Source of the DNA: Myoxocephalus aenaeus
Taxonomy: Eukaryota > Chordata > Actinopteri > Perciformes > Cottidae
Assembly (NCBI GenBank): GCA_038501785.1
Contig: JBAMJR010000031.1
Span: 3,632,501-3,696,500 of the forward strand
Length of the DNA stretch: 64,000 bases
Direction of reading: 5' to 3'
The number at the start of each line of letters is the position of its first letter. Positions within the stretch are counted from its first letter, which is position 1. Both the position numbers and the translations under genes were made by a program. Shown one piece after another: positions 52,962-62,300 of this stretch. A model generated the notes under the pieces. It did no database searches, was not told the origin of the DNA, and saw only the letters and a program-made list of their open reading frames with translations.

Positions 52962-54354
52962 GCATGTGTGTGTGTGTGTGTGTGTGTGTGTCTATAAGAG
53001 AAAGGGAGAGGGAATCACTGCCTGCATGTGCAGGAGTGTGTCTATGTAACAGTTTGGCTGCTGGAAAAAGCTGGAAGTTATATTCTCTATCCTGTTGAAA
53101 CCTCTAGAAAGGGAGGGCAGGAGGAAAAGAAAGACAAAAGTCATAGGTATAGTGGGAAGAAAAGTGTATCATTACATTGAGAGCCAGTCAGTGGTGATGC
53201 CAGTTGGCCAAAGTTAGCAGGAAGCTGTCCTAGTAAATGGCAGCAGCTGCTCGCAGTTCGAGAGAGCATGTCCCAGTCAGAGGAGAAAAGCGATGGCATC
53301 TACATTAATACTACCTTAATGGCCCATCTGGCACTCCGTAGGGTCCCTGGCTGCGCCATCGACTCATAGGCGTTTGACAGGCAGTCTCCAGCGCACCAGA
53401 CGCGCATGGCATGCCAAATGGCGGGGAGACGCCTCCGTGGCGCACAGATCTGTCAAACTCTCTCTGACGCTGTAGTCACACAGGCAAGGGAAGTTAAGGC
53501 AAGTTTTCACACGTGATTGGTTCTTGACATGGTTGGGGAGAGGGAGGGGGCAGGAGGAGAATGACTGGCGTGTCTATTTCTCTCCTCCGCACCCTCCTCA
53601 AACGCAAACTCACATGTGTGCACGCTCACAGGGCACACACAAATAATCACACACACCTCCACACAAACTCTCCATACTAAATGCTAAATTGCCATGACCA
53701 GATTAAACCTCAATGAGAAAGCCAGGTTAAGATTAGCTCGTGGTGCATTCACTCTGCTCTGATGGCAAATGGAGATAAGACATATTATTTTTGCTGCGAG
53801 TCACAGCCTCTCAGTAAACAAATACTGGAACAAATTGCTTCATTGGAAGAAATTGTGGAAGGTCTTATCAAAACACCACAGGGGTTTCTGGGTATAATTG
53901 GCATAATTGGTTGACGAAGCAGGCTGCAGTCCATGATGTGGCACAGCGATGCACTCTAATGGGAACTGAGTGATCATGTCTTTAGGTCTATAGTTTGCCC
54001 CCTCAGATGTTTAAAGATTCTGGGCCTTACTTAATAAGCAAACAATGGACAATGCATGGTCCACCGGTATGTTGTATTTGCTTGGGCAATCATTTACCAA
54101 TGTAACATCATAATTGGGTCACAATGTATATATTAAATATACTCTTTTAAGCAATCAGACAGTAATTTAGATTATTCCTGATTTAAAATCAAACCGTTTC
54201 CTTGCTTGACTGAGGTTTACATCATCAACTAATAACCTCCTGTGTTCAGGTTGAAGGAGACACATCAGCCAGTTTTACTAGTAGCACACTGAAGGTTTCT
54301 CCAAGAGCAGGCCACATTCTGCAGTACCCACCAGCACAGATCACAGTCCCAGAG
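6561..54354 (+). CDS. RCC1-repeat (beta-propeller) protein, 3' end not found
   Basis: Coding exons 6561-6729, 45838-45880 and 47594-47828 join in phases 1, 2 and 0 into an open RCC1-type sequence; 54250-54354 is a probable fourth. The first ATG follows an in-frame TAG, and a strong acceptor (CTCTTAG, ends about 6545) implies an upstream untranslated exon. Visible repeat signatures are LHCWGSGELGQTGHG, LLACGSSHSIVVT, VFAWGNGTSGQLGDG, GVACGSRHSFIWT and YSFGNNFYAQLGY, each matching RCC1 pattern pieces (W/F-G-x-N-x-x-G-Q-L-G and CG-x-x-H-S/T). RCC1-like propellers act as GTPase exchange factors or as protein-binding platforms; nothing here decides which. Order and spacing resemble the start of SERGEF, but sequence similarity looks too low for an orthologue. 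I could not name the gene. Its 39-kb first coding intron is the most striking feature. Confidence 0.82.
8718..8731 (+). promoter_or_regulatory. CTCF-like motif
   Basis: CCACTCGGTGGCAC fits the core CCASYAGRKGGCRS with one mismatch (C for A at position 6). Called by eye only. Confidence 0.35.
12240..12790. promoter_or_regulatory. Candidate conserved noncoding element
   Basis: Complex, non-repetitive sequence with homeodomain-type cores (ATTATTAATT at about 12642-12651, TAATTAA at 12764-12770) and an E-box CAGCTG at 12715-12720. Frames are closed on both strands. The call rests on texture and motif density only. Confidence 0.27.
16086..16169. repeat. (CA)n microsatellite
   Basis: About 84 bp of CA repeats with a single CG interruption near 16145. 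Confidence 0.97.
17540..17870. promoter_or_regulatory. Candidate conserved noncoding element
   Basis: Complex block with paired AT-rich cores embedded in GC-balanced sequence, including AATTAATTAG at 17827-17836 and CTAATTTAATAG near 17680-17691. No microsatellite and no coding signal. Confidence 0.27.
18994..19015. repeat. (TA)n microsatellite
   Basis: Short TA dinucleotide run in AT-rich DNA. Confidence 0.85.
19461..19510. repeat. (CA)n microsatellite
   Basis: 50 bp of uninterrupted CA repeats. Confidence 0.97.
19683..19705. repeat. (CA)n microsatellite, short
   Basis: Short CA run 170 bp after the previous array. Confidence 0.9.
20611..20620 (-). promoter_or_regulatory. PBX-MEIS/PREP composite motif
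   Basis: The minus strand reads TGATTGACAG exactly, the composite site bound by PBX with MEIS/PREP TALE homeodomain partners. It sits in a complex, non-repetitive block (about 20540-20740) inside the large intron. Confidence 0.4.
21040..21260. promoter_or_regulatory. Candidate conserved noncoding element
   Basis: Complex block with TTATTAATTG at about 21069-21078, followed by mixed-composition sequence lacking repeats or an open frame of note. Confidence 0.22.
23147..23220. repeat. (CA)n microsatellite with CG interruptions
   Basis: CA repeats with several CG steps toward the right end, abutting duplication copy A. Confidence 0.95.
23221..23349 (+). repeat. Direct duplication, copy A
   Basis: Matches 25972-26100 without gaps over 129 bp at a constant offset of 2751 bp, with about 11 mismatches counted by hand (roughly 91% identity). 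The first 80 bp after CTCGCTCGC differ at only 3 positions. A CA array ends directly to its left. No terminal inverted repeats or coding sequence seen. Confidence 0.9.
23888..23910. repeat. Poly-C run
   Basis: About 18 consecutive C residues in a CT-rich stretch. Confidence 0.85.
23960..24120. promoter_or_regulatory. Candidate homeodomain-rich noncoding element
   Basis: TAATTAATTA at 23996-24005, ATAATTAATGAT near 24039-24050 and several TGATTTATGA-type cores are packed into about 120 bp, next to CT-rich sequence on the left. Confidence 0.25.
25295..25304 (+). promoter_or_regulatory. PBX-MEIS/PREP composite motif
   Basis: A second exact TGATTGACAG, on the plus strand, within a complex block (about 25120-25470). 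A 9/10 match occurs at 49297-49306. Confidence 0.4.
25675..25708. repeat. (GT)n microsatellite
   Basis: GT array about 265 bp left of duplication copy B. Confidence 0.95.
25972..26100 (+). repeat. Direct duplication, copy B
   Basis: Partner of 23221-23349, same orientation. Flanking sequences are unrelated, so the duplicated unit is short and ends sharply. A G-run follows at 26147-26159. Confidence 0.9.
26448..26461 (+). promoter_or_regulatory. CTCF-like motif
   Basis: ACACTAGGGGGCAC fits the CTCF core with one mismatch at position 1. It is one of the two best matches noticed in the window. Confidence 0.45.
27673..27698. repeat. Inverted repeat (9-bp stem, 8-nt loop)
   Basis: CAGACCACT at 27673-27681 pairs perfectly with AGTGGTCTG at 27690-27698, in an AT-rich context. 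It could form a hairpin; no function assigned. Confidence 0.6.
27908..27994. repeat. (CA)n microsatellite, first of a pair
   Basis: More than 70 bp of CA followed by a GA-interrupted tail. Confidence 0.97.
28089..28171. repeat. (CA)n microsatellite, second of a pair
   Basis: 83 bp of CA, separated from the previous array by about 95 bp of unique sequence. Confidence 0.97.
30174..30187 (+). promoter_or_regulatory. CTCF-like motif
   Basis: CCAGCAGGGGACAG fits the CTCF core with one mismatch (A for G at position 11). Confidence 0.4.
32995..33051 (+). CDS. Candidate 57-nt cassette exon inside the 39-kb intron
   Basis: A long pyrimidine tract with TTTTTTAATAG ends at 32994, and a perfect GTAAGT donor starts at 33052. 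The 57-nt interval is open in the phase (1 in, 1 out) set by the flanking RCC1 exons, encoding about APGIVLVLADNKGDKCNAY. Inclusion would insert 19 residues between HSIVVT and DNKVFAWG. It may be a real alternative exon or a chance pseudo-exon. Confidence 0.3.
39485..39557. repeat. (GT)n microsatellite, interrupted
   Basis: GT array decaying rightwards into GTGC and GCAT steps. Confidence 0.93.
40060..40480. promoter_or_regulatory. Candidate conserved noncoding element
   Basis: Complex sequence mixing a CpG-containing core (GGCGCGGCTCCGCGGCC at about 40127-40143) with AT-rich motifs. These include a forkhead-type TAAACA (40322-40327) and CTAATC at about 40261-40266. It has no repeats and no long open frame, and is one of the more enhancer-like blocks in the intron by appearance. 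Confidence 0.33.
42160..42620. promoter_or_regulatory. Candidate enhancer-like element with octamer and SOX-type motifs
   Basis: Contains an octamer ATGCAAAT (42443-42450), a SOX-type CATTGTT (42597-42603) and several TAATTAA cores near 42410-42540. To its left is a GC-rich stretch (about 42235-42350). POU plus SOX sites are a common neural and stem-cell enhancer combination; use here is inference. Confidence 0.35.
43409..43429. repeat. (GA)n microsatellite, short
   Basis: Short uninterrupted GA run. Confidence 0.9.
43915..43985. repeat. A/C-rich tandem repeat, 36-bp period
   Basis: Two copies of CAAAAGAAAACAAAAACAAA start at 43915 and 43951, followed by more CAAAAA units. Confidence 0.7.
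44542..44634. repeat. (CA)n microsatellite
   Basis: 93 bp of near-perfect CA repeats about 1.2 kb left of the 45838 exon. Confidence 0.97.
45838..45880 (+). CDS. RCC1-repeat gene, 43-nt coding exon
   Basis: Lies between acceptor TTTCTCAACAG and donor GTAAGTG. Entered in phase 1 it encodes V-DNKVFAWGNGTSGQ, exactly the strand expected after HSIVVT in an RCC1 repeat, and leaves in phase 2. Confidence 0.9.
45881..47593 (+). other. RCC1-repeat gene intron 2
   Basis: A 1.7-kb intron with GTAAGT donor and TTTTTTTAG acceptor. It contains a 16-bp tandem duplication (46476-46491 and 46492-46507) and a long open frame at 46390-46977 that has no recognisable domain and is probably fortuitous. Confidence 0.8.
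46476..46507. repeat. 16-bp tandem duplication
   Basis: GGAGCTTATAGTTGGA is followed directly by the same unit with one change (T to C). Confidence 0.8.
47594..47828 (+). CDS. RCC1-repeat gene, 235-nt coding exon
   Basis: Lies between acceptor CCTTTTTTAG and donor CAG|GTATGA. It completes GQLGDG, then encodes an acidic/charged loop and GVACGSRHSFIWTETGQGYS with FGNNFYAQLGY, one full RCC1 repeat. It ends in phase 0 after DFKDHQ. A (GA)n tract begins 18 bp after the donor. Confidence 0.92.
47847..47920. repeat. (GA)n microsatellite directly after an exon
   Basis: 74 bp of GA with two GTGA interruptions, beginning 18 bp after the donor of the 47594-47828 exon. Confidence 0.97.
51932..51954. 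repeat. (GA)n microsatellite, short
   Basis: Short GA run in intron 3. Confidence 0.9.
52876..52992. repeat. (GT)n microsatellite, interrupted
   Basis: About 117 bp of GT with GTGC and GCAT interruptions; the longest GT array in the window. Confidence 0.96.
53220..53520. promoter_or_regulatory. Candidate noncoding element in intron 3
   Basis: Complex, CpG-containing sequence between 53230 and 53470, with a MEIS-type TTTGACAGG near 53373-53381 and no repeats. It is unlike the simple-sequence DNA on both sides (GT array to the left, CA-rich patch near 53600-53660 to the right). Confidence 0.27.
54250..54354 (+). CDS. Probable further coding exon of the RCC1-repeat gene
   Basis: The 105-nt open segment follows acceptor CTCCTGTGTTCAG and is entered in phase 0, as the previous exon requires. 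It encodes 35 residues beginning VEGDTSASFTSSTLKVSPRA and ends before a weak donor (GAG|GTCTGT). The peptide is Ser/Thr/Pro-rich and not RCC1-like, so it could be a loop between repeats, an alternative exon or a false call. Its length is a multiple of three, so it can be skipped without a frameshift. Confidence 0.45.
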
Positions 54355-55071
54355 GTCTGTATCACACTACTGCTGGGAAGCTATGCCTTCTTTCTGATGA
54401 GAAAACTACACACAAAAGTACAGCAAGAGTACTTTAAAACATTTGCCACCATTCTTTCTCTCACACTTTTTCTTAAGGACATTTTGAGAGATAGCAGCAG
54501 TTCAAAAATGGAACGGAAGGTTCTTTAGAAAATGCATTTCAAATGGCTTATCCAGTAGGTAGCCCCAGAGGACACCTCAGGGATAAACCTTGGCAAGAAA
54601 GGAAGATAGAGGGAAAAAAGTGAAATTGGAAAGAAGACACAGCCGTGACTAAAACAGTGGAAATATATAGAGAAAAGGTATCCTCTTAACCTGCCGACGC
54701 CTCTTCAGAGGAATCACAGCGCTCCATATCAGTATTCACTTTCCGAACATTCGGCTGTGTTCTGTGTTTATAGAAAAAGTCTAGATCCGCTGATGTCTCT
54801 TGCCCCAGACAGTCTGATATTTAGACAGCCTGTGCAGGTGATTTCTAAATGACTCACTCCACTGTGAGCCACTGTCCCACTTTAGTGTTGCTGTTTCATG
54901 TTTGGTGTTATTGGTGTGGCAGATGTTGTTCTTGCATTTAAAGTAAATCAGTGAAATGATGTGCTTTATAAAAAGGGCCGCACTGTTTATTTGAAACTAA
55001 ACTAAATACAGAACTAGTGAAATTAAGGTCAGCTGGACATCAACTGCTAAGTTTTGTCTGCAAAAAAAGGC

Positions 55072-55251
55072 AGAGAGAGAGGAGAGGAGATAGAGAGAGG
55101 AGAGAGAAAGAGAGAGGAGAGAGAGAGGACAGGGAGAGAAAGAGAGAGGGGAGAGAGGAGAAAGAGGGGGGGGAGAGAGATGAAAGAGGAGAGAGATAGA
55201 TATATGAGGGCTGAAAGAGGAGAGGAGAGGAGAAAAAAAAAGAGGAATCAG
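55072..55251. repeat. Purine-rich (GA/GAAA/GGA) tract
   Basis: About 180 bp almost entirely A and G on the plus strand, with only scattered pyrimidines. Confidence 0.9.
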
Positions 55252-55814
55252 CAAAATGTGTTTGTGGGCTTGAGAAGAGAGAAGAACGGGAGGAACTCTT
55301 CAACTTTCACTCTCATTCCCAGATGTGTTGTAGACAAGATGTAGCCTTTGAAGAGCTTGTGGCAAAATAGGCAAAATATGAATACACACACCCTCTCCAC
55401 TTTCCCTCTTTCTCGCATATTTCCCCCTTTCCTCTCTCATTCTTTTGCTCCCCCTTTTAAACTCTCCACATCTCCCTCTCTTTATCTTTCTCCCTGGGCA
55501 TCTCCGTTCCTTAGTGGCAAGCCCAGCTGGGGGGTTTCTGTGCTACTGTGAGTGAACCTTCAGTGTCTCCTTTGGCAGGCAGCTGTCCCTGCACAACACA
55601 CAAACGCACACATTCTGCACTTACCCATGCCACCCCTGCTAACTTTGATAGACTAAAAACATTTTCACTTTTCATACACATTTACATGTGTGCCCAGGTC
55701 TCAATGGATCATTTACAGCCGAACAAAATACATCTCACTTGTTAATTGAAATCAGAGAGTTTGGATATGATTTTATTTGCAGGACCACTCTTGTATGTGT
55801 AATATACTCTAAAG

Positions 55815-55828
55815 CCACTAGAGGGAGC
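55815..55828 (+). promoter_or_regulatory. CTCF-like motif
   Basis: CCACTAGAGGGAGC fits the CTCF core with one mismatch (A for C at position 12). Confidence 0.4.
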
Positions 55829-57369
55829 TTATATTATTCTGTGGTCCCTGGCCAAAAAAAAATATGTTTTCATTTTTCAAATGTCTTGCATTTTGTCCCA
55901 AAATGCCATAAACTGTCCTGCAGCTTCCTCTTTTTTGACAATATAGAGATCATAGCCACTAAACTAGACAAGAGACAAAGACATAAGTAAGTATTTGGAG
56001 TTTGCATTCCTTCAAACTAATATAATAATTGCTGTTTTAACACAGATATCCAGTAGTGTGACTTTACGTGTGCATGGCAGAGGTGCTAATTCACCAGTTG
56101 CTCAGCCGCTTGCGCAGGGTGTGTAATGACAATAACAGCGAGCATGCCTGGGCGTGCTTTCAATCTGCTCCCCAAATGTAATGAGTCCGGGCAGAAGTCT
56201 GGTCATCCCAACTTGATCAAAAACAGGAGGAAATCTGCAAATGATTTATTATATCCTGTGGAGATTCATCAGTACACATGTCAAAATGATGCTGAGCTGA
56301 AAATTAAATGGCATCTTTCGTCACCATTATTTTCCTAATATAGACAGAAAGTGGGAGCTGGAAAGTCGGAACAGGAGAGGAAAATCTGTTTTATCTGATT
56401 CAGTTTAGATTATATTTTCTCTTTTAGTTGATCTCATTCCAACTGTTTACAGTTGCTCTTTTCCTCAAACATATTGAGCCAAAGCCTTTTAAATTGAAGA
56501 CGTAATTTGAATAAGAAATACAACCAAAGCTTTATTTCTAACTTGTTTAAAAAAAAAATATTCTAAAAAGTATCACATATTATGCATTATTTGATTCATT
56601 GATATAAGCGTGTCCGAGTACAGTCAGACACCTTTTTTTTCCTAGTTTATCCACACTTTACAGATGCATAGCACATTTATACCTCATGTGCATCGTTGCC
56701 CTCTGGCATTTCATCAAACTACAGACGACTAATGCCTTTGCCAGTTAATCATATTTTTCTGTAGCTATCCCGCCCTAATAGGAGCAGGGTGACATGACAG
56801 CATCTGAACTATACTTCAGAGTTGTCCTGCCATAACGCTACATGATTTCCCCTCCTCGTGTTACTCAAACAGGCCTGGCCGATGGGATTTGCCGTAGTCT
56901 GCGCTTCTCCTCTCCTTCTGGCCTTTTCCTGTGACAGGGCTGCCAATGATACAGATCCGCTGTGACATTTCACATTGTGCTCCCTAATTGCGGCAGTTGA
57001 TAGTGGGATAGTTCACCATACAGCTGCATATTTCCTCTTTTTTCCACCCGTTGTCTTTTTTTTTTTTTAGAGGTGGCTAGCACGGGTTGTTGTACTGATG
57101 TACTGGTTTAGACTAATTGAATTATTCACATGTTGTGTGACGGTATGCCATTAAGTGTTTCTCTGTACTGTGCAACTCTATCTGCAGCAGCATTTTTATT
57201 TTAAGCCATTCATTTAACTGCAACTTTAAACTCGTTTGTTGTTCATTTAAAATCCTAATTTCACACCCACACACTTACACAAGTGAACAAACATGTTTTT
57301 TGGTCAACGTGTATTTGTCTCTTCTTTCCTTTGCTCTGGTGGTATTGTGTCCTCAAGTGTCTCCCACAG

Positions 57370-57451
57370 TCTGTAACTCCCAAACTGAAAGCCAGAATAA
57401 ACCTGTGTGACAGATGCAGCTCTAATTATACAGTTGTTTTAAGGCTGTCAG
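57370..57451 (+). CDS. Possible downstream RCC1-like exon
   Basis: It follows acceptor GTGTCTCCCACAG and, read in phase 0, encodes SVTPKLKARINLCDRCSSNY then TVVLRLS. The CSSNYTVVL segment resembles the RCC1 core CGxxHTxxL. If the 54250 exon is skipped, its distance from the previous CG..HS motif is about 51 residues, the usual RCC1 period. Donor choice is unclear: G|GTTGCA after 57451 or A|GTGAAG after 57485. It is a weak, pattern-based call. Confidence 0.28.
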
Positions 57452-59146
57452 GTTGCAGCGAAAAGGGAGCCAGCCATTTGGGAAAGTGAAGGAGGAGGAG
57501 GGTATGGAGTAGGAAGAGGGGGGTAGAGGGGGACGATTTGATGGACGGACATTGTAACACCAGCATCTGGTGATAGCTGCAGCTGCCGTATCGTTTTCCC
57601 ACTGCCAGCTTGCCAGCTAAATAAATATTGCCACGATCTGTCTTGTACAAGCAAGTGTAAATTACTTTAACACGTCAATAACTAGTTTACAATGATGTTT
57701 TTTCTTGCCATTTCAGGATATATTGATTTCGCATTGCTGTTAAATGGCATGGGCATTGTTTCCCTCACCCCGCACTTTGTATTTTCACATAGACTCCCAA
57801 GGAACTTGGCAGGAACAGGAGATGGAAGGGGGGAAAAAAACTGAATCTATTCATGCAGTTATGCTACCTTTGCACTCTCTCTAAATATAAAATCCAGTTA
57901 ATCATATTGAATATTGCCCCCTTCATGATAGCAGATGTCCAATATATGAGTCTAAAAGTGAGAGTAAGGGTCAGATTTGTCAATGTTGGTCTTTGTATGT
58001 TGCTTTTGTTTATTGATCCACGACACTTTACCTGAAGTGTTATATTTTCTACTTTTCTCATTTTCTCATAACATGTTCTGAATCTAGTTTGTTTCTTGCT
58101 TGAAGTAAAGCTGATTTAATTTAGCGTAGATAACTTTCTTGTCAATGTTACCAGTATCATTTTCTATGTTTTGTTTCAATATCTTCCTCAATAATATAAA
58201 GACACAATTAGTCAAGGAAAGTGATTCAGTAAGAAACAATGCCCACAATATCCATTTTATCTGTGTGTGGTGTGTTAAAATAGACAAAGAAACCATAGAA
58301 TGTACAGAATGTAAACAGCTGTTTGAGGCTTCATGGTTGTTTTTTGTTTGGATATCCGTGAAGTGAAGCGGGGGCATGCACATGCATGCACCCATGAAGC
58401 CTCTCCAGGCGAGCTTACACTTATATATTGTGCGTCTATTTTCATTCATATGGGTTCCTCCTCGCGCAGACAGATGTTGGGAAACCCACAAAATCAGAGC
58501 TGAAGCCGCACTATAATCACCGCGATTTTAATCAAGCTCTCGCGTTGTGACCCACTTACTTTCTCACAGTGCTGATTGCACTGCAGTGCAGTGGCGACTA
58601 GCATTACCAAACTGCAGCCTGTGATTAACCTTCACATCATATACATGTCCCCTAACCAGCATACAGCAAATCCTAATCCCCAAATTACACCCACTTGGAC
58701 TGGAAGAACTCTCCCTTTGTCAAATTTGAACATTTTCCTCCCTCACCCTGCCATCTTCATATGATACAATGATGATCCTGCTTCGTGCATATGAGCAAAT
58801 TGAGGTATGTCTGAGTGTGTAATACTCAACTGACTATTTCAGTCAGACAGAATAATCTTTTTTTGCGAGCCTGCAGGCGCAATCTGTGACCTACCTATTT
58901 TTTTCTCGTCAAGTTAAACTTATCCATAAAATAAGACACAAATAAAACATGCACACACACAGGCTTTTGTGAGAAAAGGAAAATATTCCAACCTTCTTCG
59001 CCGTTTTCACAAGTATTATAATTTTCACATCAGTAATGATAAAGCAGATTGATTATTCATTCTCATGCTTCAACACCATTTAATTGTGTGGCCAGGACAC
59101 TCCAGCTTGGGGTCAGCAGGGTTCTCTCTCATTTACAAGATGCACC

Positions 59147-59251
<105 letters not shown>

Positions 59252-62149
59252 TCCGAATTCTCTCTCTTTCTTTCTCTCCCTCACAGATGCTCTCACTCTG
59301 CCTTCTCTAAGGGCCCCCAAAACATGCCCAGACTAGAATTTGCCAAAATATCCTTTTTCCTATCAAACACACACTGTGCCCCATTGCAGTCCCATCTCAC
59401 TTATTCCTTCAACATCTCAATTAATACCCCTTAGGAGGCCTGGCGCCCCACAGGGGCACAGAGACTCACTGTGGTGGAAGATTCAATGTTCACCACAGAT
59501 CCTGTAGTGCATGTCATTAAATATCACATAAGTCCATCTCAGTCCCAAAAACCGCCAGCAGTTTAAACACATTGATTCAAGAGCAGTTGGTATTATCATA
59601 TCTGTGTATGCGCCTGTGCTTATGTCTTTGCGTTTGAAAGTTAGTCCATCATCCTTCTTTTTAAGTTTCAGGGACTTTGATCTTCAGCGCTTGTGTTAAA
59701 GGTTCCAAACACACCATATGTTGGTGTTGATAACTTGGAAGTTTAAGGAAACTGTGCTGCTTAAGGCAGAGGGCTTTTATATTCAATCAATATGACAGCC
59801 GTACAACCTATACAATGCCGGTAGATCTGCTACAGTCTCTGTCCCCTGTCTCTCTCCTCACCTCTCCCTGCCTGGTCCTCATGTTCAGTAGCTAATGGAT
59901 TGTTGTGGTTTCCAGGGTCTGCTCCTGAAATGTTCTCCTGCAGAGATGTCCTAAGAAGTGCCCTCAGCTGGTCCCTCCGTCTGCCATTAGGCCTCTCCAC
60001 ACTTTTTATCCCTAGACCTCCGAGACCTCAAACTGCCAAATGAGTTGAATTATGGCCAGTTATGTGGAGTGGACCCGGCGTCACGGGGGAGAGGCCTGAG
60101 TCAGTGGAACTAACCACACTCCTGACCATTAAAAGGCAGCCTGACACTGCCTCTTCATCTTTCCCCTGCTCTCAAAGGCAGGCACTGCAACCCCATGTCC
60201 CCCAGAGGAGAGACACAGTACAGCAAACCAACCAATGAGCCAGGTAGCTAGCCAGCCAGTCTGTCAGGCAGGCAGGAATGCAACCGAAGCGGCAATCTCC
60301 TCCATAGTCTAGCTCCCACATCATTACAATTGTAAGGACTCTTTTTGTTTTGAGGTGCTAATTTTTGCCTTACATTTTGCCCTATATATTCACCTGTTTC
60401 TCATCTGTCTCTCCCCTCTATGTTCTTCAATCACCTTCCCTGTAATTTTTCCTTTTTTTCCCCTTTGCCCTTCAGCTAAGTGGGCGGGGTTGCAGGGTTA
60501 TAACCACACAAGGTTAATTGCAGCAGCTAAAACAAGCATGGAGGCCAGGGCCCCAGCTACTGGATAAAGGAGGTCATCTAATTCATGCAAACCCTCACAA
60601 ATCCACTCACAACATTTACAGTCACACGGATGCTGATTGCGGCAGCCTAGGAGAACAAAGTTTGCATCCCTCACAGAGGAGACACATGCACACACATACT
60701 CACACTTGAACACATGCACATGCACACTGCACTGCATTTGATCTGTCACAATAACAGGGGCATCATGACATGATGGATACAGCCCTTTCCCCCTTTTCTC
60801 TCCCCCGTTCTGCCTCTCTCCGGTAATCTTGATGCAGTGTGTAATGTTTGCTGTTGCCGGCGGCTGGAATTGAATGAGTGATACAACCAGAGGTGCTGGG
60901 ATTACCGTGGGCAGAATTGATGCTATCTGTCCAATGATGTGTTATTTTGTGGAAGTGAGGCAACAAACCGGAGAGAGAAATGGTCGCAGCACTCTGTATG
61001 ATTTTACAGTTTAAGTGGTGAAAGACAAATAGAATAACAGTGATGTGCTAGCAGGGGTTGTAAATGGTTGAATAATTTTGCTCAATTTCAACATTCATTT
61101 ATCTTTTCTGCAGTCTTTTGCAGGGCTTCACATGGCAGCTTGAATGCTATTCATCCTTCTAGTCTACTCACAATTGCAGCATCAGCTAGCTCAGCGCACA
61201 TCTTTAGAGGTGAGACAGGTGCCATCCAGTCTCTAGTTCTCTAATAGGGTCAGCTCAGAAAAAGGTTAGAGGTAAACTAATGACACCTGCAATAGATGCT
61301 TCTTCCTGGAAGCCTAGACCAAGGCTGAGCAGGGTCTGGGCTTGTGGGAATACAAGTGTGCTGCTTTTAGACTTAGCAGGCTGTGCCTGGGTCAGACGCT
61401 AAGCATTGAAAAGACTAAATTCAGCTCTTTCTGCCAGTGTGGGGCACAAGCTGAGGGTCTTGGGCTATTGTTGTGGGGTCAGGTTAAAGTCGTCCAGATT
61501 GCCAGAGCAGATGACAACCATTCATCACAAATACAGCAACAGTTCAGCACTGTATAGCTATAAAGTTCTGCTTAGGTAGGTTAAAGTAAAAAGTTTTCAC
61601 TTTTCACAGTTGCTCATGCATTTTAATGCTGATATTGGTTTGGATTTCTACATTGAAGGAGGTAATTCTAAAAGTGCACATTGTTGTTGTATATGTCTCT
61701 TTTTTTATATTATTATTTTACTGCTGTAACAATAATCACAGTAGCATCTTTTTGTCCTGTGACTTTTTGACATTTCAACAAACTTCTTTTTTTTTTCTGG
61801 TTTCCTTGATTCCAGATGTGTCTAGTCAGGTGTAACTCATTAATTTGGTTACTATTTCAAGTTTTGCTCAAAGATGAAGTTTTGGCTTCTTTTACGCAGT
61901 TAATCGATTCTATTTTGCAATTCTTCCAGCTGTTGTCATCAACATCTTACTGTTCCTTTAAAAAGCACCTTTTAAGGATTACACACTTGCTTTTTATTTA
62001 CAGAAGCCCATTTGCAACTACTCTCTCTTCTGTCACTCACTTGAATTTACAGTATGTGTTTATGTGTAATTTTTGTATGTTTTTTGTCTGACAGAGAGAG
62101 ACTGCTGTTGGCTTTGAGGGAAAAATGAAATAAGAAGGGCTATTTTTCT

Positions 62150-62300
62150 CCCCTTTGTAAACAGCTGGCAGCATCCCATGCTTGCACAATTAATGGGCAT
62201 CTAATTGGCAATAATCATTTTTACTTAAGCACATTTAAAATAGGCAGTTGCCCCTGGAACAAACAGCTGTTGGTGAAACCTTCTGGCAACATAGCGTGGA
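62150..62300. promoter_or_regulatory. Candidate noncoding element near the right edge
   Basis: Short complex block with ACAATTAATGGGC (about 62186-62198), CTAATTGG and repeated ACAGCTG-type E-boxes. No coding signal. Confidence 0.22.

Larger units (their letters stand above)
47829..54249 (+). other. RCC1-repeat gene intron 3 (if the 54250 exon is used)
   Basis: A 6.4-kb intron starting with a (GA)n array. Further GA and GT arrays lie at 51932-51954 and 52876-52992. A complex block at 53220-53520 looks like a noncoding element. No other coding sequence was recognised. Confidence 0.55.

Noticed and set aside
55017..55344. Arg/Glu-rich open frames
   Set aside because: Translation of the GA-rich purine tract, not a gene.
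60476..60567. Strong acceptor (CCCCTTTGCCCTTCAG) followed by an open segment with GYNHT, as a terminal RCC1 exon
   Set aside because: Needs an unproven phase-1 upstream exon, and only the five-residue GYNHT resembles the family; too weak to list as an exon.
61342..61557. Open frame with RLCLGQTL, resembling part of SERGEF
   Set aside because: The similarity is limited to a few residues; the sequence after it does not follow the family, and the frame lacks RCC1 motifs.
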